From contig JAPLNR010000067.1 in NCBI GenBank assembly GCA_026401035.1, forward strand, positions 36,239 through 100,238: 64,000 nucleotides of DNA. The letters run 5' to 3'. The first letter of the stretch is position 1; each line of letters begins with the position of its first letter. The notes beneath the pieces were generated by a model. The model did not search any database. It saw only the letters and a program-made list of their open reading frames with translations, and had not been told where the DNA came from. The position numbers were made by a program, and so were the translations under genes. This stretch comes from Planctomycetia bacterium. Its GTDB lineage: Bacteria > Planctomycetota > Planctomycetia > Pirellulales > UBA1268. This document shows positions 34,991-47,707 of the stretch, piece after piece.

Positions 34991-35047
34991 CTGGAAAAAG
35001 AGGCACTTATGAAACCGACATTGTCAAACAGCGGATGGGGTGGGATT
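34991..35047. repeat. Right attachment-site repeat of the tRNA-Ser island
   Basis: 57 bp matching 18943-18999 with one mismatch. Its last 16 bp are part of the tRNA-Ser gene (35032-35047). Confidence 0.9.
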
Positions 35048-35118
35048 TGAACCCACGAGCCGCTTTCGCGACTGCCGGTTTTCAAGACCGGTGCATTCAA
35101 CCGCTCTGCCACCCATCC
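35032..35118 (-). tRNA. tRNA-Ser (anticodon UGA)
   Basis: Reading the minus strand from 35118, an acceptor arm GGATGGG pairs with CCCATCC at the 3' end (discriminator G). The anticodon stem CCGGT/ACCGG encloses loop CTTGAAA, giving anticodon UGA, and a long variable arm (GTCGCGAAAGCGGC) is typical for Ser. T-arm is GTGGG/CCCAC. 87 nt; CCA not encoded. It is the integration target of the island, with its 3' end duplicated at 18985-18999. Confidence 0.9.
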
Positions 35119-35194
35119 AGACGACGGCGCCGTAAAGCATGCCGCCGCTCGTGGGCTTAAGTCTACCGTCCGATTTCCAACCGTCGCGAGGGCA

Positions 35195-36490
35195 TCAGCG
35201 AACAACGCTCGCGAGCATCCCGATCGCGGCGGCGGCGAGCACCACGGCCGGCGTGGATGCCCGGCCCATCGCCAGGACGACGCCGCACACGGCTGCCACC
35301 AGCAGGGGCACTGCCTGCGGACTGCCTTGCGGAAACAAGGCCCCGGCCGCGAGCCGGATCCCCAGGAGCACGATCGCAGCCACGACCGCCGCCCCGATCG
35401 CCGTCATCGCCCGGCCGAGCCGGGAGCCGGCCCGAATCGACCGCACCAGTGGCGCGAGCGCCAGCACCATCGCAAAGGACGGAATGAAGGCGAAGAGCGT
35501 CGCGATCGCCGCCCCCTCGAGACCGGCGGTGGCGACGCCCTCCGCGCCGGTCTTCCAGCCGGCCAGAAAACCGATGAACGTGACGACGAGGATCAGCGGC
35601 CCCGGCGTGGCCTCCCCCATCGCCAGCGCATCGAACCGCTCCGCCGGCTCGAGCCAGCCGCGGGCCACCGATTCATCGAGCGCCCAGGGCACCACGGCAT
35701 ACGCGCCGCCAAGCGAGAGCAGCGTTGTTTCCATGAAGAGCGTGGCGATCGCCGGCCCCGCCCCGCCGGCCAAGTCGAGCCACCGCACGACCGCATAGCA
35801 GGCCATCCACACCAGGCACCCGCCGCCGGCGATCGCGAGCGCCCAGCGGACCGCCGCGGTTCGCGGCCGCGCAGCGCTCTCTGACAGTTCTACCTGCGGG
35901 GTCTGTTCGGACGCAGGCGGCTTACCGTGGGCCGACGTCGCGAGGTCGAGCGGCAGCAGCCAGCCCACGATCCCGGCGACCGCCACGACCAGCGGAAAGG
36001 GCACGCCAGCCGCCAGCGCCGCGAGCGCCACGACAGCGATCACGGCCGCAGCAGGAGACCGGATCGACCTCCGGCCGATCCGCCACGCCGCCAGGGCCAC
36101 CAGCGCCACGACCGCCGGCCGCGTGCCCGTAAATGCCGCCGCAATGAGCGGCACCGATTCACCCGCCGCATGAAGCCAGGCAAGCGCCGTCACGAGCAGC
36201 GCCCCGGGCAGCACGAAGAGCGTGCCGGCAAGCAGCCCGCCGGCGAGCCCCTGCAGTCGCCAGCCTGCGTAGGTCGCCAGTTGCTGGGCCTCGGGGCCGG
36301 GCAGCAGCATGCAGAGCCGCATCGCCGCCAGAAACTCGTCTTCGTCGAGCCACTTCTTCCGTTCGACCACCTCGCGGTGCAGGATCGCCATCTGGCCGGC
36401 CGGCCCGCCGAAGCCTGTCGCGCCGATCAGGAGCCAGGTCCGCCAGGCACCGGATGGCTCGTGGCACGGCTCGGCCGATTCGTGCTGCAT
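35195..36490 (-). CDS. chrA: ChrA-family chromate transporter
   Basis: 431 residues. Two related halves, each with the CHR signature: ATGFGGPAGQMAILHREVVERKKWLDEDEFLAAM with LLPGPEAQQLATYAGWR, and later FMETTLLSLGGAYAVVPWALDESVARGWL with ALAMGEATPGPLILVVTFIGF. About ten hydrophobic helices. ChrA exports chromate; the substrate may also be sulfate-like oxyanions. Start ATG 36490 is chosen over 36541 since the family begins near the Trp-rich strand. It diverges from the DUF6800-type gene. Confidence 0.85.
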   Translation of the reverse strand: MQHESAEPCHEPSGAWRTWLLIGATGFGGPAGQMAILHREVVERKKWLDEDEFLAAMRLCMLLPGPEAQQLATYAGWRLQGLAGGLLAGTLFVLPGALLVTALAWLHAAGESVPLIAAAFTGTRPAVVALVALAAWRIGRRSIRSPAAAVIAVVALAALAAGVPFPLVVAVAGIVGWLLPLDLATSAHGKPPASEQTPQVELSESAARPRTAAVRWALAIAGGGCLVWMACYAVVRWLDLAGGAGPAIATLFMETTLLSLGGAYAVVPWALDESVARGWLEPAERFDALAMGEATPGPLILVVTFIGFLAGWKTGAEGVATAGLEGAAIATLFAFIPSFAMVLALAPLVRSIRAGSRLGRAMTAIGAAVVAAIVLLGIRLAAGALFPQGSPQAVPLLVAAVCGVVLAMGRASTPAVVLAAAAIGMLASVVR

Positions 36491-36621
36491 CGCGGCCTCA
36501 CCTCCGGAGCCAGCGGCTGGCAAGCCACGCCCGCGGGCCAAACCACGGACAGGCTTTGACTGTTTGCGGGCCTTTTTTTACAGTCTCGGGATTCCCGTAC
36601 AACCCTCAAAGGACAAGATTC

Positions 36622-36819
36622 ATGGGCGGCATCAGCAACCGGATGAAGGAAATCAAGCGGCGTCGGCACCGCAAGCAGAAGGTCGCCAAGTTTCAGACGA
36701 AGGTGAAGAAGGCCACCACCAGCGAGAAGCTCGTGATGGCCGAGAAGCTCCGAAAGATGACCTCCGGTGCCGACGTGCTGATCGCCAAGATGGGGTTGGT
36801 CGAGCGGAAGCGCGGCTGA
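36622..36819 (+). CDS. DUF6800-like lysine-rich mini-protein
   Basis: 65 residues: MGGISNRMKEIKRRRHRKQKVAKFQTKVKKATTSEK, ending VLIAKMGLVERKRG. Highly basic, with no membrane segment; AAAGGACAA upstream is a good ribosome-binding site. Members of DUF6800 are small, basic, planctomycete-typical proteins, perhaps binding nucleic acids. The name is by resemblance. Confidence 0.65.
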   Translation: MGGISNRMKEIKRRRHRKQKVAKFQTKVKKATTSEKLVMAEKLRKMTSGADVLIAKMGLVERKRG

Positions 36820-36835
36820 GTCGGGCGGAGGTCCT

Positions 36836-36853
36836 GACAGGCTGAAGCCTGTC
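36836..36853 (-). repeat. REP-like palindrome, copy 2
   Basis: Minus-strand GACAGGCTTCAGCCTGTC preceded by GTAG; the TAG of that GTAG (36854-36856) is the stop codon of clpB. Confidence 0.85.
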
Positions 36854-39502
<2,649 letters not shown>

Positions 39503-39517
39503 GACATACCCCCGAAG

Positions 39518-39562
39518 GACAGGCTTCAGCCTGTCTTGCTTTGTGACAGGCTGAAGCCTGTC
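39518..39562. repeat. REP-like palindrome pair, copies 3 and 4 (inverted)
   Basis: Copy 3 (39518-39535, plus) and copy 4 (39545-39562, minus) face each other with 9 nt between, filling most of the 85-nt gap between clpB (start) and dnaK (stop). This is the pair layout of BIME-type repeats. Confidence 0.85.
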
Positions 39563-39587
39563 CTACTCCGGCCCCATCGATTTCGCG

Positions 39588-41498
<1,911 letters not shown>

Positions 41499-41711
41499 GG
41501 TCTTGGATGTCCTTCGCGTCAGAATTGTCCGAAATTCGGTTGCTTTGAGAGGAAAGCAAAGGCCGTGCCAGCCGATTCGAGAACCAGTTTCGCTGGGCAG
41601 GAGGCCGTATTTACGCGGCCTTTATTCAGGGTACAGTTGGCAGTCGCGGATTTCTTGGAATTTGCGGCCCCTCGTCCGGGCTGCCATTTTGGCCGCTCCT
41701 TCAGTCACATC

Positions 41712-42827
41712 ATGGCAAAACAGCCTGCCAAGCCTGCGTCGGACACAGCGAAGTCTTCGGGACTCGCCGGCCTGCGGACCCAGATAGATCGGATCGACCG
41801 GGAGCTCGTCGAGCGGATGAACGAACGGGCCCGACTGGCCGGACAGATCGGCCACATCAAGAAATCCAACGGCCAGCAGACCTACGATCCCTCCCGCGAG
41901 GAGACCGTGCTCGAGCGGGTGGCGGCCTCGAATACCGGCCCGCTCTCGAACGAAAGCCTGAAGGCCGTCTTTCGCGAGTTGATCTCCGGATCACGGGCAA
42001 TCGAACAGCATCTCCGCGTCGCCCACCTCGGACCGGCCTGGACCTACAGCCACTTGGCCGCCCTGCACCGCTTCGGCAACGCCGTCGAGTTTGTACCGGT
42101 GGCCAGCATCTCGGCGGCCTTCGAGGAGGTGCATGCCGGCCACTCGCATTACGGCGTCGTGCCGCTCGAAAACTCCACCGACGGCCGGATCGCCGACACG
42201 CTCGACAACTTCTCCCGGCTGCCGGTGAAGATCTGCGCCGAGGTGCCGCTGCGGATCCACCACAACCTGCTCGCCAACTGCGATCGCTCGAGCATTCAGG
42301 CGGTCTATAGCCGTCCGCAGGCCCTTTCGCAGTGTCGCAACTGGCTGGCCCGCCACCTCCCCGACGCCCGGCTCGTCGAGGTGACCAGCACGAGCGCCGC
42401 CGCCGAAACTGCGGCAAAGACGCCCCACGCGGCCGCGATCGCCAGCCGTCAGGCGGGCGTGCACTACGGGCTCAACATCCTCGCCGAAAATATCGAGGAC
42501 GTCGCCGGCAACACCACCCGGTTTGCGGTCATCGGCCACGCCGATGCCAGCCGCACCGGCAAGGACAAGACCTCGCTGATGTTCGAGATCGAGCACCGGC
42601 CGGGCGGTCTGGCCGACGCCCTCGCCATCCCCAAGAAGCAGAAGCTCAACCTCACCTGGATCGAATCGTTTCCGCTGGCCGGCGAGGAACGCGGCTACGT
42701 GTTTTTCGTGGAGCTCGAGGGGCACCGCGACGATCTCCGTGTCCGCCGCGCGATCGCGTCCCTTGAAAAGCGGTGCAAGCGGGTCGTGATCCTCGGCTCC
42801 TACGCCTGCGCCGCCGCGGTCGGCTGA
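41712..42827 (+). CDS. pheA: Bifunctional chorismate mutase / prephenate dehydratase
   Basis: 371 residues. Residues about 20-100 are a chorismate mutase type II helical domain (LRTQIDRIDRELVERMNERARLAGQIGHIK). About 105-280 are the dehydratase: LGPAWTYSHLAA, VPLENSTDGRIADTLD, and NTTRFAVIGH with the catalytic TRF. About 290-371 are an ACT domain (KTSLMFEIEHRPGGLADAL, NLTWIESFPL) for phenylalanine feedback. It makes phenylpyruvate from chorismate. Start ATG 41712; the frame is open far upstream but antisense to dnaK, which is chance. Confidence 0.95.
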   Translation: MAKQPAKPASDTAKSSGLAGLRTQIDRIDRELVERMNERARLAGQIGHIKKSNGQQTYDPSREETVLERVAASNTGPLSNESLKAVFRELISGSRAIEQHLRVAHLGPAWTYSHLAALHRFGNAVEFVPVASISAAFEEVHAGHSHYGVVPLENSTDGRIADTLDNFSRLPVKICAEVPLRIHHNLLANCDRSSIQAVYSRPQALSQCRNWLARHLPDARLVEVTSTSAAAETAAKTPHAAAIASRQAGVHYGLNILAENIEDVAGNTTRFAVIGHADASRTGKDKTSLMFEIEHRPGGLADALAIPKKQKLNLTWIESFPLAGEERGYVFFVELEGHRDDLRVRRAIASLEKRCKRVVILGSYACAAAVG

Positions 42828-42846
42828 CCGTCCGAAAAGTCACGCT

Positions 42847-42864
42847 GTCAGGCTGAAGCCTGTC
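42847..42864 (-). repeat. REP-like palindrome, copy 5 (variant)
   Basis: Reads GTCAGGCTGAAGCCTGTC on plus, one base off the consensus arm. Lies between pheA (stop 42827) and tpiA (start 42938), its GTAG end facing tpiA. Confidence 0.75.
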
Positions 42865-42937
42865 CTACCGGGAATCGATCGACCTCGCTATCATTCGCCC
42901 TCGTTTCCTCCCGTACTTCACACCGAGAGCACCCCGC

Positions 42938-43714
42938 ATGGCCCGCAAGAAGATCGTCGCCGGCAACTGGAAGATGAACCTCGATCGCGCGAAGGCCCGG
43001 GAACTCACCGCGGCGGTGGCGGCCCGCGTGGGCGAGGCAGGCGGTGTCGAACTCGTGCTCTGCCCCCCCGCCCTCTACGTGGAAACGGTGGCGACGGCGC
43101 TCCATCTCGCCGGCGGTAAGAGCCCCTCGGGCGTCGCCCTCGGCGGCCAAAACATGCACGACAAGGCGAGCGGCGCCTTCACCGGCGAAGTGGCCCCGGC
43201 GATGTTCGTTGATCTGGGCTGCCAGTATGTGATTCTCGGCCACTCCGAACGCCGTACGCTCTTCGGCGAGACCGACGCGATCGTCAACGCCAAGACGAAG
43301 GCGGCGCTGGCCGCCGGCCTCACGCCGATCGTCTGCGTCGGCGAAACGCTCGAGGAGCGCGAGGGTGGCCGCACCGACGCCGTCGTCACCACGCAGGTTC
43401 GCGGCTCGCTGGCCGGCCTCTCGGCGGCTGACATCGAAAAGATCGTTGTCGCCTACGAGCCCGTCTGGGCGATCGGTACCGGCAAGGTCGCCACGCCGCT
43501 GCAGGCGCAGGAGGTGCATGCCCTGATCCGCTCGCTGCTGGCCGGCCTCGCTTCGCCCGAGGTGGCCGGCAAGGTGCGGATCCAGTACGGCGGCAGCGTG
43601 AAGCCCGACAACGCCGCCGATCTGGCCTGCCAGCCCGACATCGACGGGGCCCTCGTCGGCGGAGCCAGCCTCAAGGCCGACGACTTCCTCGGGATCGCCA
43701 AGGCCTTCCAGTAG
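42938..43714 (+). CDS. tpiA: Triosephosphate isomerase
   Basis: 258 residues, complete. GNWKMNLDRAK at the N-terminus (Lys 12 region), LGHSERRTLFGE (His 102 general acid) and VVAYEPVWAIGTGK (catalytic Glu 174), then IQYGGSVKPDNA and GALVGGASLKADDF in the phosphate-binding loops. Interconverts dihydroxyacetone phosphate and glyceraldehyde-3-phosphate in glycolysis. A start of its own, 111 nt after pheA with a REP-like palindrome in the gap, suggests an independent promoter. Confidence 0.98.
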   Translation: MARKKIVAGNWKMNLDRAKARELTAAVAARVGEAGGVELVLCPPALYVETVATALHLAGGKSPSGVALGGQNMHDKASGAFTGEVAPAMFVDLGCQYVILGHSERRTLFGETDAIVNAKTKAALAAGLTPIVCVGETLEEREGGRTDAVVTTQVRGSLAGLSAADIEKIVVAYEPVWAIGTGKVATPLQAQEVHALIRSLLAGLASPEVAGKVRIQYGGSVKPDNAADLACQPDIDGALVGGASLKADDFLGIAKAFQ

Positions 43715-43848
43715 GCCAGCCCACGACCAGCTAGCTCAGCCAGCCCGGCCCACCGAAATTCCGGCTGCTGTCGGCGCGTGGGCCCCGATCCGATATCATC
43801 CTCGGCTTCCGTAAACCCAAGACGTTTTGATCGCGATAGGAAATTGCA

Positions 43849-44421
43849 ATGCTCCCGCTCGTTCGGTTCCTCCTCGGCTTCGGGCTCGTCTTCACCTCGC
43901 TGCTGCTGATTTTCCTCGTGCTCATTCAGCGCGGACGAGGCGGCGGTTTGGCCGGAGCCTTTGGCGGCATGGGTGGCCAGAGCGCCTTCGGCACGAAGGC
44001 GGGCGACGTCTTCACGAAGATCACCGTCGGTGTGGCCGCGTGCTGGATCGTGCTCTGCGTGCTCGCGATCAACGTGCTCGGCCGCCAGCAATCGCTGCTG
44101 AGCGGCTCGCTCGGCAGCGCGGCCCCTGAGGCCGTCGGCCCGTCCGCCGGAGCCGCTCCGGGAGCACCGCCGGCTGAAGGCCCCGCCTTTCCGAAGGCGG
44201 ATGGTGCGGCCACCAACCCGCCCGTCGATGCGAAGCCGGCTGCCGCGAACGGCGAAACCACCCCCGCCGCGACGGAGCCCACGGAGCCCGCGACTCCGGC
44301 GGCAGCAGCCCCGGCAGCCACGCCCGCCGCTCCAGCGACCCCCGCGGCTCCGGCGACCCCCGCGGCTCCGGCAGCAGCGGCTCCCGCAGTTCCCGCCACG
44401 CCGGCGGTTCCGGTCAAGTAA
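43849..44421 (+). CDS. secG: Preprotein translocase subunit SecG with Pro/Ala-rich tail
   Basis: 190 residues, versus about 75-110 for typical SecG. Residues 1-90 match SecG: two hydrophobic helices ([21 protein letters not shown] and [21 protein letters not shown]) with [26 protein letters not shown] between. The remaining ~100 residues are Ala/Pro/Thr repeats ([12 protein letters not shown]), presumably disordered. Such extended SecG tails occur in planctomycetes. The gene is first of the secG-yicC-gmk-rpoZ-coaC-coaB run, 134 nt after tpiA. Confidence 0.85.
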   Translation: MLPLVRFLLGFGLVFTSLLLIFLVLIQRGRGGGLAGAFGGMGGQSAFGTKAGDVFTKITVGVAACWIVLCVLAINVLGRQQSLLSGSLGSAAPEAVGPSAGAAPGAPPAEGPAFPKADGAATNPPVDAKPAAANGETTPAATEPTEPATPAAAAPAATPAAPATPAAPATPAAPAAAAPAVPATPAVPVK

Positions 44422-44442
44422 ACCTCGCCACGGAATCTCCCC

Positions 44443-45324
44443 ATGGCGCTGAGCATGACTGGCTGCGGCGAGGCGATCGCGACCGATGGCGCGAGCACCT
44501 GCCGGGTCGAACTTCGCTGCGTCAACAACCGGTTTCTGAAGCTTTCGCTGCGGGCCCGCGAGGGATTCGCCGCCCTTGAATCGCAGATCGAGGCGGCTGT
44601 TCGGCAGCGCGTGCGTCGCGGCACGGTGCAGATGACGCTCGACCTCACGGGGCCTGCGGCCCCCGCCGCCAGGCAGTTCGACGAGGGCCAACTCGAGGCC
44701 TATCTGGGCCAGCTCGAGCACTTCTGCAGCCGACACGATCTGTCCGTGCCGCAGACGATCGACGGCCTGCTTACGCTTCCAGGGATCCTCGCCGACAATC
44801 CGCCCTCGAGCGCCGTGATCGCCGGCACCTGGCCGCTCATCGCCCGCGCGCTCGACGAGGCGCTCGATCGGCTCGATGCCATGCGACGGGCGGAGGGGGA
44901 GGCGATGGCCCGTGACATGCGGGCCACCTGCGGGGCGATCAACGCGATCGCTGCGCGGATTCGCGACCGCGTGCCGGCCGCGCTCGAAGAGCATCGTCGC
45001 CGGCTGCTCGATCGCGTCGGCAAGCTGCTCGAAGCCCGGGGTGTCACGCTCACCGAAGCCGACCTGACCCGGGAGATCGTCCTGGTTGCCGACCGCTCCG
45101 ACATCGCCGAGGAGCTCGTGCGGCTGGAGAGCCACGGCGAACAATTCGACCGGCTGCTCGAGGAGGAATCGCCGGGAAGATCCCTCGATTTCCTGACGCA
45201 GGAACTCGCCCGCGAGGCCAACACCATTGGCTCCAAGTCGGCCGACGTGACGATCGCCCACGCCGTCGTCGAATTGAAAACGCACGTCGAACGGCTCCGC
45301 GAACTCGTCCAAAACGTCGAGTGA
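44443..45324 (+). CDS. yicC: YicC-family endoribonuclease
   Basis: 293 residues, normal size. Starts MALSMTGCGEA, then CRVELRCVNNRFLKLSLRAREGFAALESQIEAAVRQRVRRG, and a C-terminal DUF1732 region: RLESHGEQFDRLLEEESPGRSLDFLTQELAREANTIGSKSADV, all YicC signatures. YicC acts as an endoribonuclease in Escherichia coli and is linked to stress survival. It starts 21 nt after secG, ahead of gmk, the usual gene neighbourhood. Confidence 0.93.
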   Translation: MALSMTGCGEAIATDGASTCRVELRCVNNRFLKLSLRAREGFAALESQIEAAVRQRVRRGTVQMTLDLTGPAAPAARQFDEGQLEAYLGQLEHFCSRHDLSVPQTIDGLLTLPGILADNPPSSAVIAGTWPLIARALDEALDRLDAMRRAEGEAMARDMRATCGAINAIAARIRDRVPAALEEHRRRLLDRVGKLLEARGVTLTEADLTREIVLVADRSDIAEELVRLESHGEQFDRLLEEESPGRSLDFLTQELAREANTIGSKSADVTIAHAVVELKTHVERLRELVQNVE

Positions 45325-45369
45325 TCGGGCCGCTTTCCAAGCCCCCCGCGTCTCGGGTACAACATCCCG

Positions 45370-45990
45370 ATGGCTTCCCTGCCCGGCAAACTCGTCGTCA
45401 TCTCCGGCCCTTCCGGCGTGGGCAAGACCTCGATCCTGCGGCGGCTCCTGACCGACCTCCCGGATCTCACGCCCAGCGTGTCGGCCACCACGCGGCCCCC
45501 CCGCGTCGGCGAGAAGGATGGCGTCGACTACCACTTCATGCCGCTGGAGGATTTCGAGCGGCGGCGGGCGGCGGGTGAATTCCTCGAGTGCTGCCGGGTC
45601 TACGGCCGCCAGCACTGGTATGGCACGCTCGTGGCCGAAGTAGCCCCCAGATTGGCGGCCGGAGACTGGGTGGTGCTTGAAATCGACGTCGAGGGTACAC
45701 TTTCGATTCTCGAGCGCTACCCCGCAGCGATCACGATTTTCGTCGAACCATCGCACCCGGACCAATTGGAGCAGCGGCTGACCGGCCGAGGCACCGAATC
45801 GCCCGAGGCCATGGCGCGGCGGCTGGAGGTGGCGCGGCGGGAACTGCTCGAGGCCTACCGCTACAAGCACCGCGTCATCAACGATGACATCGAGTCTGCC
45901 GTCACCGCGATCAAAACCATTCTCGCCGAAGCCGGTCTGACCGCCGGCACCAAGCATCCCGCCCACACCCCATCCGGAGCACGAACATGA
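45370..45990 (+). CDS. gmk: Guanylate kinase
   Basis: 206 residues. P-loop [18 protein letters not shown] at residues 10-27, [22 protein letters not shown] (GMP-binding), and [18 protein letters not shown]. Converts GMP to GDP. Its stop overlaps the rpoZ start by 4 nt. Confidence 0.95.
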   Translation: MASLPGKLVVISGPSGVGKTSILRRLLTDLPDLTPSVSATTRPPRVGEKDGVDYHFMPLEDFERRRAAGEFLECCRVYGRQHWYGTLVAEVAPRLAAGDWVVLEIDVEGTLSILERYPAAITIFVEPSHPDQLEQRLTGRGTESPEAMARRLEVARRELLEAYRYKHRVINDDIESAVTAIKTILAEAGLTAGTKHPAHTPSGART

Positions 45991-46250
45991 TCGACGATCT
46001 GCGCGAAGAGGAAATTGTCAACAAGGTCGGCGGCCGCTTCAAGCTCTCGACACTCATCCAGAAGCGTCTTGTCGCGCTCAACGCCGGCGGCCGTCCTCTC
46101 GTCGACATCGACAGCGACGACAAGATGCAGATCGTGATCGAGGAGATCAAGCAGGACAAAATCTTCCTCGACACGTCTTCGAACCTGCGAATCACGGGCG
46201 CATCGCCGGAGGCCGGCGGCCCCCTGGATTTTGACGCCTCGATCCTCTGA
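45987..46250 (+). CDS. rpoZ: RNA polymerase omega subunit
   Basis: 87 residues: [37 protein letters not shown], then a C-terminal helix and [11 protein letters not shown]. Length and the [15 protein letters not shown] helix fit omega. Overlaps gmk by 4 nt (ATGA) and coaC by 1 nt, so it is translationally coupled in the gmk-rpoZ-coaC order typical of bacteria. Confidence 0.9.
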   Translation: MIDDLREEEIVNKVGGRFKLSTLIQKRLVALNAGGRPLVDIDSDDKMQIVIEEIKQDKIFLDTSSNLRITGASPEAGGPLDFDASIL

Positions 46251-46816
46251 TGCTCGAGGGCCGCGAAATCGTCGTCGGCGTTTCGGGCGGCATCGCGGCC
46301 TACAAGGCTGCCGCTCTGACGAGCCTGCTCGTGCAGCAGGGCGCGGGCGTGACGGCCGTGCTCACCCGGAATGCCCGGCGGTTTGTGGGCGCCGCCACCT
46401 TTGCGGCGCTCACCGGCCGGCCGGTGGCATCGCGGAGCTTTGACCCGGCGGCGTTTCCCCTCGGCGCGCACATCGAACTGGCCGCCCGGGCCGACCTCGT
46501 CGTCGTGGCCCCCGCCTCGGCCGACCTGCTCGCGAAGGCGGCGGGCGGGGCCGGCGACGACCTGCTCACCACCCTTCTGCTCTGCGCCGAGTGCCCGGTC
46601 GTGTATGCCCCGGCGATGAACTCCGCCATGTGGGCGAAGGCGTCCGTGCAGCGGAATGTCGCGCAAGTCGCGGCCGATGGCGGCCTGATCGTGCCGCCCG
46701 GCACGGGCTGGCTCTCCTGCCGCCAGACGGGCGCAGGCCGGATGGCTGAGCCGGACGAAATCCTCGCCATGATCCGCACCACGCTGGCCGCCCGGCCACC
46801 GCGAAAGCCGTCCTGA
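46250..46816 (+). CDS. coaC: Phosphopantothenoylcysteine decarboxylase
   Basis: 188 residues, a stand-alone CoaC flavoprotein. GREIVVGVSGGIAAYKAAALTSLLVQQGAGV, IELAARADLVVVAPASADLLAKAAGGAGDDLLTTLL (FMN-binding) and PAMNSAMW (PxMNxxMW substrate motif). Its catalytic Cys region is SCRQTGAGRM. Works with CoaB in coenzyme A synthesis; in many bacteria both are fused, here they are separate genes. Confidence 0.92.
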   Translation: MLEGREIVVGVSGGIAAYKAAALTSLLVQQGAGVTAVLTRNARRFVGAATFAALTGRPVASRSFDPAAFPLGAHIELAARADLVVVAPASADLLAKAAGGAGDDLLTTLLLCAECPVVYAPAMNSAMWAKASVQRNVAQVAADGGLIVPPGTGWLSCRQTGAGRMAEPDEILAMIRTTLAARPPRKPS

Positions 46817-46847
46817 TACACCGTCACCGCCCCCGAAGGCCACGCGA

Positions 46848-47480
46848 ATGGCAAAGATTCTGCTGACGGCCGGCCCCACGCGAGCCTACATCGACGACGT
46901 TCGCTACCTCACGAATGCATCGAGCGGCCGCATGGCCCGGGCGATCGCCGCCGCCGCCCTCTCGCGGGGGCACGAGGTGACGATCGTGAGCGGCCCGGTG
47001 CACGTCGAATATCCGCGGCAGGCCCGGGTGATCCCGGTCATGACGACGACCGAGATGCTCGCGGCGTCGCTGGCCGAATTGCCAACATGTGACGGCGTGA
47101 TCGCCGCCGCGGCGCCATGCGACTTCGAGCCCGTGCAACGAACTGCCGGCAAGATCCCCCGCCGCGGCACATTCCTTTCGCTCAAGCTCAAGCCGACCAC
47201 CGACGTGATCGCGACGCTCGCCGCCCGGTCGAAGAAGCGGCAGTGGTTCGTGGCTTTCGCACTGGAGCCCGGGGCCGATCCGCACCGCGCCTTCGAGAAG
47301 ATCGAGGCCAAGCGCTGCGACCTGATCGTCGTCAACGACGTGTCGGCGCTCGAGGCCACGAAGACCGCCGTGACGGTCTACGACCGCAGCCATGCCCGCG
47401 TCGGTGGCAAAAGCGGCACGAAGCCGGCCGTCGCCATCTGGCTGATCCGCTTGATCGAGAGCACACTTTTCAAACCGTGA
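46848..47480 (+). CDS. coaB: Phosphopantothenate-cysteine ligase (CoaB)
   Basis: 210 residues: ILLTAGPTRAYIDDVRYLTNASSGRMARAIAAAALSRGHEVTIVSG at the N-terminus, VIAAAAPCDFEP, and CDLIVVNDVSALEAT near the end, typical of the DFP C-terminal ligase domain. It joins 4'-phosphopantothenate and cysteine using CTP. It starts 31 nt after coaC and is the last of this run; the unusual hairpin element A follows. Confidence 0.92.
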   Translation: MAKILLTAGPTRAYIDDVRYLTNASSGRMARAIAAAALSRGHEVTIVSGPVHVEYPRQARVIPVMTTTEMLAASLAELPTCDGVIAAAAPCDFEPVQRTAGKIPRRGTFLSLKLKPTTDVIATLAARSKKRQWFVAFALEPGADPHRAFEKIEAKRCDLIVVNDVSALEATKTAVTVYDRSHARVGGKSGTKPAVAIWLIRLIESTLFKP

Positions 47481-47504
47481 CACGCGAGCCACCGGGGATC
47501 CCTT

Positions 47505-47637
47505 GATGCTGAACGCCCGAATCGGCGGAAGCTTGACGAGCGTTGGAGATTTCGCCCGTTTGGGGTGAATTTTTCAGAATGGGATTGTGCGAAATATCCC
47601 CGCGAGGAAACTTCTGCCGTTCGGGCGGCAATGCGGG
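47505..47637 (+). ncRNA. Structured element A upstream of argC (two nested stems)
   Basis: Outer arms 47514-47531 and 47611-47627 (CGCCCGAATCGGCGGAAG with its near-complement) enclose an internal stem, 47545-47555 with 47589-47599 (GGAGATTTCGC). Between them are GACGAG and CCGCGAGGA, both conserved in element B (48782-48896), where the stem sequences change but pairing is kept. Ends 70 nt before the argC start. An RNA leader or hairpin repeat; not a known Rfam family to my knowledge. Confidence 0.55.
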
Positions 47638-47672
47638 CTTGGATCACACGCCCGAGAGTTGGGAATTTATTT

Positions 47673-47690
47673 GACAGGCTGAAGCCTGTC
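47673..47690 (-). repeat. REP-like palindrome, copy 6
   Basis: Minus-strand GACAGGCTTCAGCCTGTC with GTAG towards argC; 17 nt before its start codon. Confidence 0.85.
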
Positions 47691-47707
47691 CTACTTTTGA
47701 GGCACAC

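Larger units (their letters stand above)
18943..35047. mobile_element. 16-kb integrative genomic island in tRNA-Ser(UGA)
   Basis: Bounded by 57-bp direct repeats 16,048 bp apart. The right repeat overlaps the intact tRNA-Ser gene, and next to it lie a tyrosine integrase and a helix-turn-helix excisionase-like gene, the normal order for tRNA-targeted elements. Cargo: serine recombinase, a D-amino-acid/oxo-acid catabolic set, a group II intron, a PQQ/diheme cytochrome gene and hypothetical genes. The 21-bp repeats near both ends look like integrase arm sites. The REP-like palindrome found elsewhere in the window does not occur inside. No conjugation or phage structural genes are seen, so it is probably mobilised by others or fixed. 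Confidence 0.85.

Noticed and set aside
41499..41711. CIRCE-type heat-shock operator upstream of dnaK
   Set aside because: No TTAGCACTC-N9-GAGTGCTAA-like sequence found; only a short GCTTT/AAAGC repeat, too weak to call.
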